DNA of 64,000 bases from Lachnospiraceae bacterium KH1T2 (lineage in GTDB: Bacteria > Bacillota > Clostridia > Lachnospirales > Lachnospiraceae): the NCBI GenBank assembly GCA_900114405.1, contig FOSY01000001.1, forward strand, positions 62,001-126,000, given 5' to 3'. Below, piece by piece: positions 38,794 through 47,475 of the stretch; within the stretch, counting starts at the first letter, position 1, and each line of letters begins with the position of its first letter. Position numbers and translations under genes: made by a program. The notes under the pieces are model-generated. The model saw only the letters and a list, made by a program, of their open reading frames with translations, had not been told where the DNA came from and did no database searches.

Positions 38794-39910
38794 CAGATAT
38801 GATCTCTCCTAAGGCTTTGATAAGCTCATCAAGCTCTTCTTTCTCTGTAAGATATGACATACTTACTCTGAACGAAGAGTTTGATATTCTTCTATCTCCT
38901 GTAATCGCCATAACAGCTTTTGAAGGAAGTCCTGCATCCGCGCAGGCTGATTTAACTGAGACATAAATGCCTCGTTCATCCAGCATTTTCTGCATATTCA
39001 CGCCTCTTATACCGTCAACTGCCAGATTGATGATATGAGGAACGGCATCTTCCGGCGAAATTATCAGCACTTCCGGAAGTTCCTTAAGTCTATCTCTTAA
39101 GTACCTATTTAGCTCTTTTACATTCGTATACCTTTCATCAAGCCCAAGAACAGCCAGCTCCAATGCTTTACCAAGCGATGCTGCCAACGCGAGAGTCGGT
39201 GTACCGCTTCTGAATATAGTTGTCGAGCTGCCGCCATTCAAGAGCGGTTCCATCTTCACATGACGTTTTTTTATAAGAAGTCCGCTGCCGTTTATTCCAA
39301 AAAATTTATGTGCAGAAAGACTGACCGTATCACAGTCTGTAAAGTCAAAGGGTATCTTTCCTATAGCCTGTGTAGCATCCACATGAAGCATACATCCGGG
39401 ATGATCTTTTAAGAATAACTTGATCTCGTCAATATTTCTAATGCTTCCTGTCTCTGAATCTATCGCAGATACCGCAAAGAGAACAGTATTTTCATTGACC
39501 AGCTCCCTAAGACTCTCAATTTCTACAGCACCAGACCTGTTTACCTTAACTTCAAGGACCTCATAACCCTTTTTCTTAAGGTAGTCCATACAAGCATTCA
39601 CAGAAGAATGTTCCAGCGGAGTTGTTAGTACACGGCTTCCTTTCGGCATTCTGCATACGATTCCTTTGATCGCCGTATTATTAGACTCTGTAGCACCGGA
39701 AGTATATATAACCTCGCTGCTGTTAACCGCAAGAAGCTCCGCTATCCTTGCAGTAACCGCAGCCATTTCAGCCTTCGCCTTTTCGCCCGCTCTGTGCTTG
39801 GAGTTAGGATTTCCATAAAAATTCAACTCACTTTTGGCAAATGTTTCTACAACTCTTGGATCTGCCGGAGTATTAGCAGCATAATCAAGATAAATCTCCG
39901 ACTTCAGCAA
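38780..39910 (-). CDS. Cysteine desulfurase (YrvO-like), sulfur donor for MnmA
   Basis: PLP enzyme that strips sulfur from cysteine to give a persulfide. 376 residues from TTG 39910, which has AGGAGG 8 bases upstream; a GTG at 39919 overlaps that site and is less likely. Markers: YLDYAANTPADPRV, TSGATESNNTAIKGI, the PLP Lys in SLSAHKFFGINGSG and the catalytic Cys loop VKSACADAGLPSK. It overlaps the mnmA end by 26 bases; dedicated desulfurase-MnmA pairs occur in Firmicutes lacking TusABCDE. NifS-type sequence alone cannot exclude Fe-S work. Confidence 0.9.
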   Translation of the reverse strand: MLKSEIYLDYAANTPADPRVVETFAKSELNFYGNPNSKHRAGEKAKAEMAAVTARIAELLAVNSSEVIYTSGATESNNTAIKGIVCRMPKGSRVLTTPLEHSSVNACMDYLKKKGYEVLEVKVNRSGAVEIESLRELVNENTVLFAVSAIDSETGSIRNIDEIKLFLKDHPGCMLHVDATQAIGKIPFDFTDCDTVSLSAHKFFGINGSGLLIKKRHVKMEPLLNGGSSTTIFRSGTPTLALAASLGKALELAVLGLDERYTNVKELNRYLRDRLKELPEVLIISPEDAVPHIINLAVDGIRGVNMQKMLDERGIYVSVKSACADAGLPSKAVMAITGDRRISNSSFRVSMSYLTEKEELDELIKALGEIISAKKA

Positions 39911-40970
39911 TAGTTCCACCTCCTATGACGATATCACCGTCGTAAAGCACAGCCGCCTGACCGATAGTTACAGCTCTCTGCGGCTCATCAAATATCACTT
40001 CGATCCTTCCATCTTCCAATGGATTAACTACACACGGCTGCTCTACCTGACGATATCTTGCCTTGCATTTGCAATGTATCGGCTCCTTCAGCCCGTCAGT
40101 TGAAACCCAGTTCATCGTATCAGCGATAAATCGTCTTGAAAAAAGCCTGTCATGCTCGCCGACTGTAACTGTATTTGCTTTCATATCTTTCGCGCAGACA
40201 TATATAGGATGCCCTGCAGCGATTCCAAGGCCTTTTCTCTGTCCGATAGTATACCGTACTGCTCCGCGATGTTTACCGATCACATTGCCATCAGGGTCTA
40301 TAAAATTTCCCTCAGGATACTTTTTCCCGGTATACTGCTCCATAAATTTCACATAGTCCCCATCCGGAACGAAGCATATATCCTCACTGTCATGCTTTCT
40401 GGCATTTACAAAGCCCTGCGCTTCAGCTATATCTCTCGCTTCATTCTTAGTCATTTCACCAAGCGGGAACTTGATATGTGAAAGCTCATCCTGTGTGAGA
40501 TTGTAAAGCACATAGCTCTGATCTTTTGTAAGGTCCGCTGCTTTTTTCAAAAGGAATCTTCCTGTAGTTTCGTCTTTTTCCACTCTTGCATAATGACCAG
40601 TAACGATATAATCATCCCCGCGCTTGAGTGCTTCTTCCAAAAGCTTGTCAAACTTCATATATTTATTGCAGTCAATGCAAGGGTTCGGAGTACCTCCTGC
40701 TTCATAGGTACGAACAAACTTATCTATAACTTTAGCTTCGAAATCATCCACATAGTCAACAACTTCATATGGGATGTCGAGCTTATATGCAACGTCTGCG
40801 GCATCATCTATATCTTTTTCAGAGCAGCAGGTATGATACGTGCAGACTCCCACATCTTCATTATGATAAAGACGCATTGTAACGCCTTCACACTCATATC
40901 CATCCTTTTGCATCAAATAAGCGGCTGTAGAACTGTCCACGCCTCCGCTCATAGCTATCAAAGCCTTCAT
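39885..40970 (-). CDS. mnmA: tRNA-specific 2-thiouridylase
   Basis: Thiolates U34 of tRNA Glu, Gln and Lys. 361 residues from ATG 40970 (MKALIAMSGGVDSSTAAYLM), which has GAAAGGAT upstream; ATG 40988 adds an unlikely leader. PP-loop SGGVDSS, catalytic Cys in GGTPNPCIDCNKYMKF and the second in HDSEDICFVPDGDY are intact. A Cys cluster VCTYHTCC near residue 40 is a known variant feature. Sulfur probably comes from the overlapping desulfurase. Confidence 0.95.
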   Translation of the reverse strand: MKALIAMSGGVDSSTAAYLMQKDGYECEGVTMRLYHNEDVGVCTYHTCCSEKDIDDAADVAYKLDIPYEVVDYVDDFEAKVIDKFVRTYEAGGTPNPCIDCNKYMKFDKLLEEALKRGDDYIVTGHYARVEKDETTGRFLLKKAADLTKDQSYVLYNLTQDELSHIKFPLGEMTKNEARDIAEAQGFVNARKHDSEDICFVPDGDYVKFMEQYTGKKYPEGNFIDPDGNVIGKHRGAVRYTIGQRKGLGIAAGHPIYVCAKDMKANTVTVGEHDRLFSRRFIADTMNWVSTDGLKEPIHCKCKARYRQVEQPCVVNPLEDGRIEVIFDEPQRAVTIGQAAVLYDGDIVIGGGTIAEVGDLS

Positions 40971-41074
40971 TAATCTATATCCTTTCAAAAACTGTCATAT
41001 TTTATCAAAATCTATTATAATTTATCAGCTTATGTTATCTCAGAAATGTTTCTGCGTCAACTCTGCCATATTTA

Positions 41075-41083
41075 TGATATAAT
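41075..41083 (+). promoter_or_regulatory. Extended -10 promoter of the dihydrouridine synthase gene
   Basis: TGATATAAT, a perfect -10 hexamer with the TGN extension, ends 42 bases before the start codon. No convincing -35 is visible, which is acceptable for an extended -10 promoter. The mnmA operon runs the other way from the same intergenic region. Confidence 0.5.
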
Positions 41084-41125
41084 CTTTTCTTGCGTAAAAA
41101 TAAACAAATAGAAAGAGGAACATTT

Positions 41126-42040
41126 ATGAAAATCGATCTTGCCCCGATGGAGGGTCTCACTGACTATACCTTCCGAGGTGTTTTCAATAAATATTTCAGT
41201 GGTGTCGACCGCTACTATACTCCATTCATAAGCCCGACTTCCACACGCTATCTTACACCGCGCGACTACAAGGAAGTGGCTTTAGAAAATAACGAAGGAA
41301 TGCGCCTTATCCCACAGCTCCTTACCAATAATGCCGAGGTATTTACCGAAACATGTCGCGAGCTTAAAGAAATGGGATATACCACGGTTAATCTCAATCT
41401 CGGCTGTCCTTCAGGCACAGTCACTCACAAGGGAAAAGGCGCCGGCTTTCTTAAATATCCTAAGCAGCTTAGAGAATTTCTCGACTACATATACTCACAT
41501 GCAGTTTGTGATATCTCTATTAAAACCCGCATCGGTACAGCAGACAAAGAAGAATGGTCAGAATTGCTCAATATCTACAAGGATTTTCCTATAAATGAGC
41601 TCATAATACACCCACGTCTTCTAAGTGATTTTTATCGTGGACCGGTTCACACCGATGCTTTCAAACAGGCTCTTGAGCTTCTCAAATGCCCTGTCACATA
41701 CAATGGCGACATTACAACTGTGGAAAAAGCAGAAAAGATCATCGAGGCTTTTCCTGATACCTTCCGCATAATGATCGGACGCGGCCTTGTAGCTGATCCA
41801 AATCTTGCCTCAAAGATCAAAGGTCTTGAATGTGCCGACCGAAAAACGATCAAGAAATTTACAAGCGAACTTACTGACGCTTATATAGAAAAATTCCATG
41901 ACGAACGCATCGCTGTAAACCGCATGAAGAGCATCTGGATATACCTTGTTGAAAGCTTCCCCGGCTCCGAAAAAGCTCTGAAGCAGCTAAAGAAGGCTCA
42001 AAATCTTGTTCAATATAAAAGCGCTGTTATGCAGTTTTAA
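41126..42040 (+). CDS. tRNA-dihydrouridine synthase
   Basis: 304 residues from ATG 41126 (MKIDLAPMEGLTDYTFRG), with AGAGGAA upstream; the earlier start would add 12 residues with no ribosome site. FMN barrel motifs APMEGLTD, NLNLGCPSGTVTHKGKG (catalytic Cys) and MIGRGLVADPNL identify the Dus family. It reduces specific uridines in the tRNA D-loop. Stands alone, followed by a repeat fragment and the terminator of the opposing genes. Confidence 0.93.
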   Translation: MKIDLAPMEGLTDYTFRGVFNKYFSGVDRYYTPFISPTSTRYLTPRDYKEVALENNEGMRLIPQLLTNNAEVFTETCRELKEMGYTTVNLNLGCPSGTVTHKGKGAGFLKYPKQLREFLDYIYSHAVCDISIKTRIGTADKEEWSELLNIYKDFPINELIIHPRLLSDFYRGPVHTDAFKQALELLKCPVTYNGDITTVEKAEKIIEAFPDTFRIMIGRGLVADPNLASKIKGLECADRKTIKKFTSELTDAYIEKFHDERIAVNRMKSIWIYLVESFPGSEKALKQLKKAQNLVQYKSAVMQF

Positions 42041-42043
42041 TTA

Positions 42044-42099
42044 GCCCTATGTTGACGATTTCAAAATAGGACATTAGTTTAATTTAGAATGTGTCAATT
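42044..42099 (-). repeat. Half-copy of the dispersed TIR repeat
   Basis: Fifty-six bases matching, in reverse complement, the left half of the 105-bp units at 62557-62767: shared runs TATGTTG, CGATTTCAA, CATTAGTTTAATTTAGAA and GTGTCAAT, with about six mismatches. Lies between the dus stop and the terminator at 42104. Confidence 0.7.
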
Positions 42100-42103
42100 C
42101 GCT

Positions 42104-42132
42104 AAAAAAGGGAAGGAACACGCCTTCCCTTT
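42104..42132 (-). terminator. Rho-independent terminator
   Basis: Minus-strand stem GGGAAGG/CCTTCCC with a 6-base loop followed by six T, 5 bases past the stop of the 148-residue gene. Confidence 0.85.
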
Positions 42133-42137
42133 ACACA

Positions 42138-42584
42138 TCAAAGATTCAAAAATCTTTCCCACTTTTCAACATCGCCGCTTCCGCTGAACTGCATTCTCCA
42201 TGTATGATCTTCATCTCTTATAACAACGTCATATCCGCCTTCACGGGCTTCTACAGCATCTACTCTTGTCTCCTGCAGTTTCTTGAAAACTTCTTCATAC
42301 TCAGACTCATCCACAATCTTATCAGGAACTTCTTTGTAAGGCTTTTCATTTACATCCAGCAGTGAATACCCTTCTTCAATAAGCTTTTCCAATTTTCCAT
42401 CAATAAATGAAAGTTCAAGGTCATTTGTCCTCATTGTCCTGATATCTCTATTAGCCGAATTTTCAGGCAGGATATGCACATCACTGATTATAAGTTTATA
42501 AGTGCTGAGCCCCTTCTGCACCTCTATAAGTGTCGAATCATTAAAGTCAAAATTATTCAGCTCATTTTCTGTCTTAAATGCCAT
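42138..42584 (-). CDS. Unknown 148-residue acidic protein
   Basis: Not recognised. Opens MAFKTENELNNFDFNDSTLIE, mostly beta-strand-like with acidic loops (SFIDGKLEKLIEEGYSLLDV, EYEEVFKKLQETRVDAVEA, GGYDVVIRDEDHTWRMQFSG). No signal peptide, membrane helix or Cys. Starts 6 bases after the DUF4349 lipoprotein gene and shares its terminator, so both are one transcript. The tone of the sequence suggests a small ligand- or RNA-binding fold, but that is a guess. Confidence 0.6.
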   Translation of the reverse strand: MAFKTENELNNFDFNDSTLIEVQKGLSTYKLIISDVHILPENSANRDIRTMRTNDLELSFIDGKLEKLIEEGYSLLDVNEKPYKEVPDKIVDESEYEEVFKKLQETRVDAVEAREGGYDVVIRDEDHTWRMQFSGSGDVEKWERFLNL

Positions 42585-42590
42585 TTTAGT

Positions 42591-43586
42591 CTACTCTTCC
42601 TTCTTGTTTGATTTATCAGCAGATGAAGTTTCCTTCTTTTTCTTATTTTTCCTATGCTTACATATAGCTATAATGATCAAAGTGATCACCAGCAAAAACG
42701 GCCAGATTTCAACTATGCCAAGTGAAAGACCTATGATGAAATCACCAAAATTGGAAACCGAATTGCGAAAAGCGATTGCAAGACGCCTGAAATAAGTCTG
42801 CTCTTCCGGCTGCTCGATCTCCCTTACAGAAACCTCCCTTATCGTGATATTCACAGTAGAATATGCAACAGAAGTATCCATACGTCTGAGATCTGATTTC
42901 AGCTGATTTATCTGAGTCCTCACCGAAGTCATCTGCTGTTCTATAGCTATTATATCATCCATTTCCTGAGCCTGCTGCATGAGTTCCTGAAGTCTCTTAA
43001 ACTCTGCCTGATAAGATTCAAGCTCTATTGACGCATCCGAATACTGCTGACTTATATTTTGCGCAGACGACTCTTTTGATTCTACCAGACCATCGAGATT
43101 ACCGGTTTCACTCATGAAATCATTATATTTATCTGATGGAACTCTCACTGTAACATAATAGCTTCTGTTTCTGGAACTTATATCATCAAAACCATACTCG
43201 TACCAGTCTGAATCATCATTATAATTCTCTGTTTCGATGATCCCTTTGTAGCTACTCATCATAGCCTTGCAGCCAGAAACCGTTTTCTCAAAGCTCTTGG
43301 TTTTTATAGACACATTTCCTGTATAAATGATTTTTTCCGCACTCAGGTTTACAGTTTCCTGATATTTCTCTGCTGCAGGCTCATTACTTTCTCCGGCTGC
43401 AGTCATCTTGCTTTCTGCCGCAATATCATACTCATCAGTCATGTAGGCATTATCTGTCGTTATATCTGACTCAGCCATATATGTCCCTTCACTTTTTGCT
43501 GATGAATTTCCACATGCTGTTAAAAACATAACGGCAACTATTGTAGAAAGTGCTATAACCCTTTTGCAACAGCCACTCTTTCTCAT
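42591..43586 (-). CDS. DUF4349 lipoprotein
   Basis: 331 residues from ATG 43586, with GGGGAGG upstream. Lipobox FLTACGNSSA near residue 26, then a DUF4349 body: IIYTGNVSIKTKSFEKTVSG, SYYVTVRVPSDKYNDFMSE, a coiled coil (about 190-235) containing ELMQQAQEMDDIIAIEQQM, STVNITIREV, and one C-terminal helix (WPFLLVITLIIIAICKH) with a basic tail. The family is a surface-attached protein of unknown function. Tethered at both ends: lipid at the N-terminus and membrane helix at the C-terminus. Confidence 0.85.
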   Translation of the reverse strand: MRKSGCCKRVIALSTIVAVMFLTACGNSSAKSEGTYMAESDITTDNAYMTDEYDIAAESKMTAAGESNEPAAEKYQETVNLSAEKIIYTGNVSIKTKSFEKTVSGCKAMMSSYKGIIETENYNDDSDWYEYGFDDISSRNRSYYVTVRVPSDKYNDFMSETGNLDGLVESKESSAQNISQQYSDASIELESYQAEFKRLQELMQQAQEMDDIIAIEQQMTSVRTQINQLKSDLRRMDTSVAYSTVNITIREVSVREIEQPEEQTYFRRLAIAFRNSVSNFGDFIIGLSLGIVEIWPFLLVITLIIIAICKHRKNKKKKETSSADKSNKKEE

Positions 43587-43665
43587 ACTATTTCCTCCCC
43601 ATTTCAATTTTTTCTTCCTATTAATTATACTCTATTTCATTGACTCTCTCACCAAAAAATAAACC

Positions 43666-43694
43666 TTGCAAAGTTTTTGGATACTGTATACAAT
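43666..43694 (+). promoter_or_regulatory. SigA-type promoter for the GGDEF/EAL gene
   Basis: TTGCAA and TACAAT separated by 17 bases, 42 bases before the start codon. The -10 lies in ATACTGTATACA, a partial palindrome also seen at 54421-54437. Confidence 0.5.
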
Positions 43695-43735
43695 GTAGAT
43701 GTTTGTGTTATTTTTGTGAAAGCGATTTGAGATTT

Positions 43736-45730
43736 ATGTGTAAAAAAATAATAATTTACCTGTTTGCTGTGCTTACAGTACTAATGTTTTTAATAGCTGC
43801 CTCAGAGCTATATAGCTATGCTGCGCTTAAAAATATATTCGAAAGTCCAAAAGAATTTCTTACAATACTAAAGATATCTGTTTTAGCGATAACATTAATA
43901 AGCTGTATCATCATTTATTATATCTGGATGCATATATACAGCATAATGAATAATAATTTCAAAGATGTCACCGGCATACAAAATAAAGTTTCGCTTGAGG
44001 CCAAGATTTCTGAAATTGCTCAGCGCAATAATACCATGAATGTAGGTCTGATGATGTACGACCTCAATGATTTTAAGCAGATCAACGATACTTACGGTCA
44101 TGCTGCCGGCGATAAACTTTTACAGGATTTTGTTGACTGTCTTTCAAAAATTCTTGTGAAAGACAGCTTTCTGGCACGTTTTGGCGGAGATGAATTTCTC
44201 ATAGTTCAGGAAAATGCCACCCCTGAACTTATGAAAAACATGAGTTTAAAGCTCTGTAGGATAATAGATGAGTATAATAAAACCGCCCAATTCAAAATAT
44301 CCTATGCCGAAGGTTATGAAGTGAGCTATCATAATCATTATTTTTTCATAGAAGATCTTCTTGATGAAGTCGATAAAAAAATGTACCGCGACAAGGCTTA
44401 TAAGAAAAAAAACATCACCGAAGACTATAGCCGTGAAAAACCTTATGAATGTATCGACAACATTATTACCGAAAAGTCATTTGCTTCAGAGATTTTTAAG
44501 TGTATACAAGAGACCGACGAAAATAAATCACTTGCACTTATAATCTCTGATATAAGCAATTTTCACTATTTCAACAACGCATTTGGATATTCTGTAGGCA
44601 ATAATATACTTAAATCATTCTGCGGCGAAATACTTAATGCTCCGTCAATGCTTTTTTCGAGGCATCTGCATTCAGATGTTTTCGCCGCTCTTTTGGATGT
44701 AACTAACTTTACCGAGGAAGAACTGCTTTACCATATAAGATTATATAATAAATATATCGTTAATAGAATTTCAAAGCTAAATCATGTTTGTCACTTTAAG
44801 ATAAACTCCGGTATATTTATGATCAATGACCGTTTTTTAGCACCTGAAATAATGATTTCAAATGCTAACACCGCCAGACGTCTTGCAAAAATGAACAGCA
44901 CGCATGTATGCTGCTACAATAAACAGCTGGAAGAAAGCGAAGTTAAGGAAGCTAAAATACTCCTGACTTTTCCGGAGGCATTGGAAGCAGACAAGTTTCA
45001 GATTTTCCTTCAGCCTAAGGTAAATACTTCCGACGGTACTATTAGTGGTGCTGAGGCACTTGTTCGATGGATAGATGATGGCAGGCCTGTATGGAATCCA
45101 GACGATTTTATCCCGCTTTTGGAGCGCACCGGATATATTACAGAGCTCGATTATCTTGTTTATGAAAAATGTTTTCGCTTTCTTTCGCAAAACGAAACCA
45201 TGAAAAATAATTTTATAACTATATCTCTTAATGTCTCGCCTGCACACTTACTTACGCCACAGGAATTTATTGATAAAGTTCTAAATCTGGCTCAAAAGTA
45301 CTGTATAGACCTTAATCGTATAATCTTTGAGATTACTGAAAATGCTTTTATTCAGCAAAAAGAACCTCTTGATAAGGTGATTAATGTATTTCATAGGCAT
45401 GGGATACGTATCTCAATGGATGACTTCGGCTCAGGCTATTCATCGCTTCAGCTTCTTGATGATATAAAATTCGATGAGGTTAAGATCGACAAGAAATTTT
45501 TTAGAAATGGGATTAATGATAATTCCAAGATCATACTGCATGAAATGATAGAAATGCTAAAAAAACTCGGTAAAAATATCGTTTGTGAAGGCATCGAAAA
45601 AGAGGAAGTCGTTGACTTCTTAAAAAAAGAAGGCTGCGATGAGCTTCAGGGCTTCCTCTTCTACAAGCCCATGAGTGAATCAGAATTTGCTTCAATGTTC
45701 TCCGAACTTTATGATGAAGCTGCAGGCTGA
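43736..45730 (+). CDS. GGDEF-GGDEF-EAL membrane protein (cyclic di-GMP turnover)
   Basis: 664 residues from ATG 43736. Two membrane helices at about 5-24 and 43-63, then an intact GGDEF domain with RFGGDEFLI near residue 150 (diguanylate cyclase), a second GGDEF-like domain whose signature is lost (RHLHSDVFAAL, about 305), and an EAL domain from about 415: AEALVRW, NVSPAHLL, FEITENAF, MDDFGSGYSSLQLL and KIDKKFF, with EGIE near the end. The cyclase and phosphodiesterase motifs both look functional. Ribosome site is weak. Its 3' end overlaps the convergent cbiL gene by 22 bases with no terminator between. Confidence 0.88.
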   Translation: MCKKIIIYLFAVLTVLMFLIAASELYSYAALKNIFESPKEFLTILKISVLAITLISCIIIYYIWMHIYSIMNNNFKDVTGIQNKVSLEAKISEIAQRNNTMNVGLMMYDLNDFKQINDTYGHAAGDKLLQDFVDCLSKILVKDSFLARFGGDEFLIVQENATPELMKNMSLKLCRIIDEYNKTAQFKISYAEGYEVSYHNHYFFIEDLLDEVDKKMYRDKAYKKKNITEDYSREKPYECIDNIITEKSFASEIFKCIQETDENKSLALIISDISNFHYFNNAFGYSVGNNILKSFCGEILNAPSMLFSRHLHSDVFAALLDVTNFTEEELLYHIRLYNKYIVNRISKLNHVCHFKINSGIFMINDRFLAPEIMISNANTARRLAKMNSTHVCCYNKQLEESEVKEAKILLTFPEALEADKFQIFLQPKVNTSDGTISGAEALVRWIDDGRPVWNPDDFIPLLERTGYITELDYLVYEKCFRFLSQNETMKNNFITISLNVSPAHLLTPQEFIDKVLNLAQKYCIDLNRIIFEITENAFIQQKEPLDKVINVFHRHGIRISMDDFGSGYSSLQLLDDIKFDEVKIDKKFFRNGINDNSKIILHEMIEMLKKLGKNIVCEGIEKEEVVDFLKKEGCDELQGFLFYKPMSESEFASMFSELYDEAAG

Positions 45731-46422
45731 TTCGCTTCTTTGACAATAACTATAGTAAAATATCCGGCATCTGCATTAATCTGCTCTGCCCCATATGTAA
45801 CCTCTTCACTTTCCATACCACAGTTATTTATGGTATAGATCTGAAGAGGTTTTTTCTTTGACTCCTCCACAAGATATTCCTTTAGACGTCCAAGCTGTCT
45901 GCCTGATTTCATATATACCCTTGTCCCTCTGTACTTCGATGTGTGCTCTATATCATCGTTTCCTGAAATTATATGTATCTCGGAATTTCCTGAGCCTATC
46001 GCTATCTGTATGCGGGCTGCTGCCGCACAGAATGATGTGATCCCGCTTACGATCTCAGTCTCTATTCCCGCTGCCTTTACATTTTCAAGTACATACATAA
46101 AAGTAGAATAGATAGTAGCATCGCCCAATGTAAGAAAGACTGCATTTTTCTTTTTCTTAAGTATATTTATGATTTTTTCGGATATCACATCTATCTCTTC
46201 AAGCATCCTATTTTTATCACTTATCATAGGAAAATCAAATGCATATATCTCTTTTTCAGCGATCTCAGGGATTGCCTGCTCAGCAATCCTATAGGCAATG
46301 CACTTTTCCTTTTCAGAAGCCGGTATTATGATGCAGTCACATTCTTTAATGAGCCTGATTGCTTTAAGCGTCATTAACTCAGGGTCACCAGGTCCCACTC
46401 CTACGCCTATAAGTTTTCCCAC
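45709..46422 (-). CDS. cbiL: Cobalt-precorrin-2 C20-methyltransferase
   Basis: 237 residues from GTG 46422 (GKLIGVGVGPGDPELMTLKA), with GGAGG 7 bases upstream. Tetrapyrrole-methylase fold: GVGPGDPELMTLKAIRLIK, FLTLGDATIYSTFMYVL, VSGITSFCAAAARIQI and GRLKEYL. Methylates C20 at the start of ring contraction. It follows hemC by 20 bases, forming a two-gene tetrapyrrole operon away from the main cluster. Confidence 0.93.
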   Translation of the reverse strand: MGKLIGVGVGPGDPELMTLKAIRLIKECDCIIIPASEKEKCIAYRIAEQAIPEIAEKEIYAFDFPMISDKNRMLEEIDVISEKIINILKKKKNAVFLTLGDATIYSTFMYVLENVKAAGIETEIVSGITSFCAAAARIQIAIGSGNSEIHIISGNDDIEHTSKYRGTRVYMKSGRQLGRLKEYLVEESKKKPLQIYTINNCGMESEEVTYGAEQINADAGYFTIVIVKEANQPAASS

Positions 46423-46442
46423 AAACGCACCTCCAGCAATCG

Positions 46443-47111
46443 TTACTTGTCCAGGCATAGCTCCTCCACAATCTCATCAGCAGTTCTTCGCCACTCTGTG
46501 ATCACGCAATTCTTATGTACATACTTTCCGCAAAACATCACAGAAAGCTCTACATCACAATTATCGATATATGCATGTATTCCCATCGGCACTGAACAAT
46601 CTGACTTTAGCCTTCCCAAAAGATATCTTTCCATTTCAAAGCGCAGCATACTCTCATAGTCAGTAATATCTGCCAAAAGCTTGCGGATATCCTCATCAGC
46701 CTTTCTGCACTCTACTGCAAGCATTCCCTGGCATGCAGCAGGTATAAAATCCTTCGCATCACATTTACTCACACTTAATCCGGAAAGATCCGGCTCTATC
46801 TTCTCCAAATCTGCCACAGACAGAGCTCCACCTATGATAAGCCCTTCCGCAATCTCAAAGGGAAGATTCTCAGCGCTATGTACAGCGATATCTGCTTTGC
46901 CCGATATCAGCTTTTCTTCTATCTCTCTGACAAAAAGATCATTTCCATCTATCGAAGAGAGCGGTGACTTCCTATCTGCATCTCCCGAAGTCACAACCTC
47001 CAGAAACTCTATCTCAAGCTCAGGTACAGTACTTATCAGCTTACGCTTTACTTCCTCTGCCTGAGCTATTGCCAACTCACTTCCTCTTGTTGCTAAAATA
47101 AGTTTTTTCAA
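46443..47111 (-). CDS. hemC: Shortened hydroxymethylbilane synthase-like protein
   Basis: 222 residues; normal HemC is about 300. Start TTG 47111 has AGGAG 6 bases upstream. The N-terminal domain is clear (LATRGSELAIAQAEEVK, LFVREIEEKLISGKADIAVHS) and the C-terminal cofactor-Cys loop remains (SDCSVPMGIHAY, Cys172). But the region with GTSSLRR and the RGN-TRL arginines, about 80 residues, is missing, and the catalytic Lys-Asp after AVHS reads Glu-Asn (AVHSAENLP), replacing the Asp essential in E. coli HemC. CQGMLAVECRK follows directly. It is in operon with cbiL. Either a pseudo-enzyme or an inactive remnant with an intact frame; a normal hemC must exist elsewhere if the cell makes its own tetrapyrroles. 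Confidence 0.75.
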   Translation of the reverse strand: MKKLILATRGSELAIAQAEEVKRKLISTVPELEIEFLEVVTSGDADRKSPLSSIDGNDLFVREIEEKLISGKADIAVHSAENLPFEIAEGLIIGGALSVADLEKIEPDLSGLSVSKCDAKDFIPAACQGMLAVECRKADEDIRKLLADITDYESMLRFEMERYLLGRLKSDCSVPMGIHAYIDNCDVELSVMFCGKYVHKNCVITEWRRTADEIVEELCLDK

Positions 47112-47475
47112 TTTTATCTCCTATCCAAATCTGTACGCAGTAAACTGCATCGTACGACTTCATTCCTGTACTAGTATAGTCTGCCAATAAAATTGACCCA
47201 TGTCTGTATTTTGTCTTCATCACTATACATTAAGTCATTTCTTATTTCAACCAATTGACATCGCTTATGTATTCTTTAGTATTTTCGAAATTTTCTCATT
47301 CTAAGTAGTATAATTATCCTAGTATTACTGTTTTTAATTAGCTCGACTTATTCTAATGATGTAAATCCTCTAATGGTGAGGGTTTGCATCATTAGAATTT
47401 AGTCGAGATTATAAAAAAACAGTTATACTAGTATTGGCTCAGTAAACAATTTTTAGGGAAGAATAGGAGGCTTAA
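47112..47475. other. Divergent intergenic region with hemC leader hairpin and long palindrome
   Basis: Between hemC (minus) and the hydroxy-acid oxidase (plus). Near hemC a hairpin GTAC-GCAGT/ACTGC-GTAC spans 47133-47155, just upstream of the TTG start's ribosome site, so it could affect translation. The right half is filled by the long palindrome 47318-47437. The stretch from 47160 to 47310 is AT-rich with no gene. Confidence 0.6.
47318..47437. repeat. 120-bp imperfect palindrome (MITE-like or leader hairpin)
   Basis: Outer arms CTAGTATTACTG and its counterpart CAGTTATACTAG, middle arms around CTCGAC/GTCGAG, inner arms TTCTAATGATG/CATCATTAGAA, and a closing CCTC/GAGG stem with a 7-base loop centred at about 47374. 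The inner 65 bases pair almost without mismatch. Lies 38 bases before the oxidase start codon. Confidence 0.8.
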
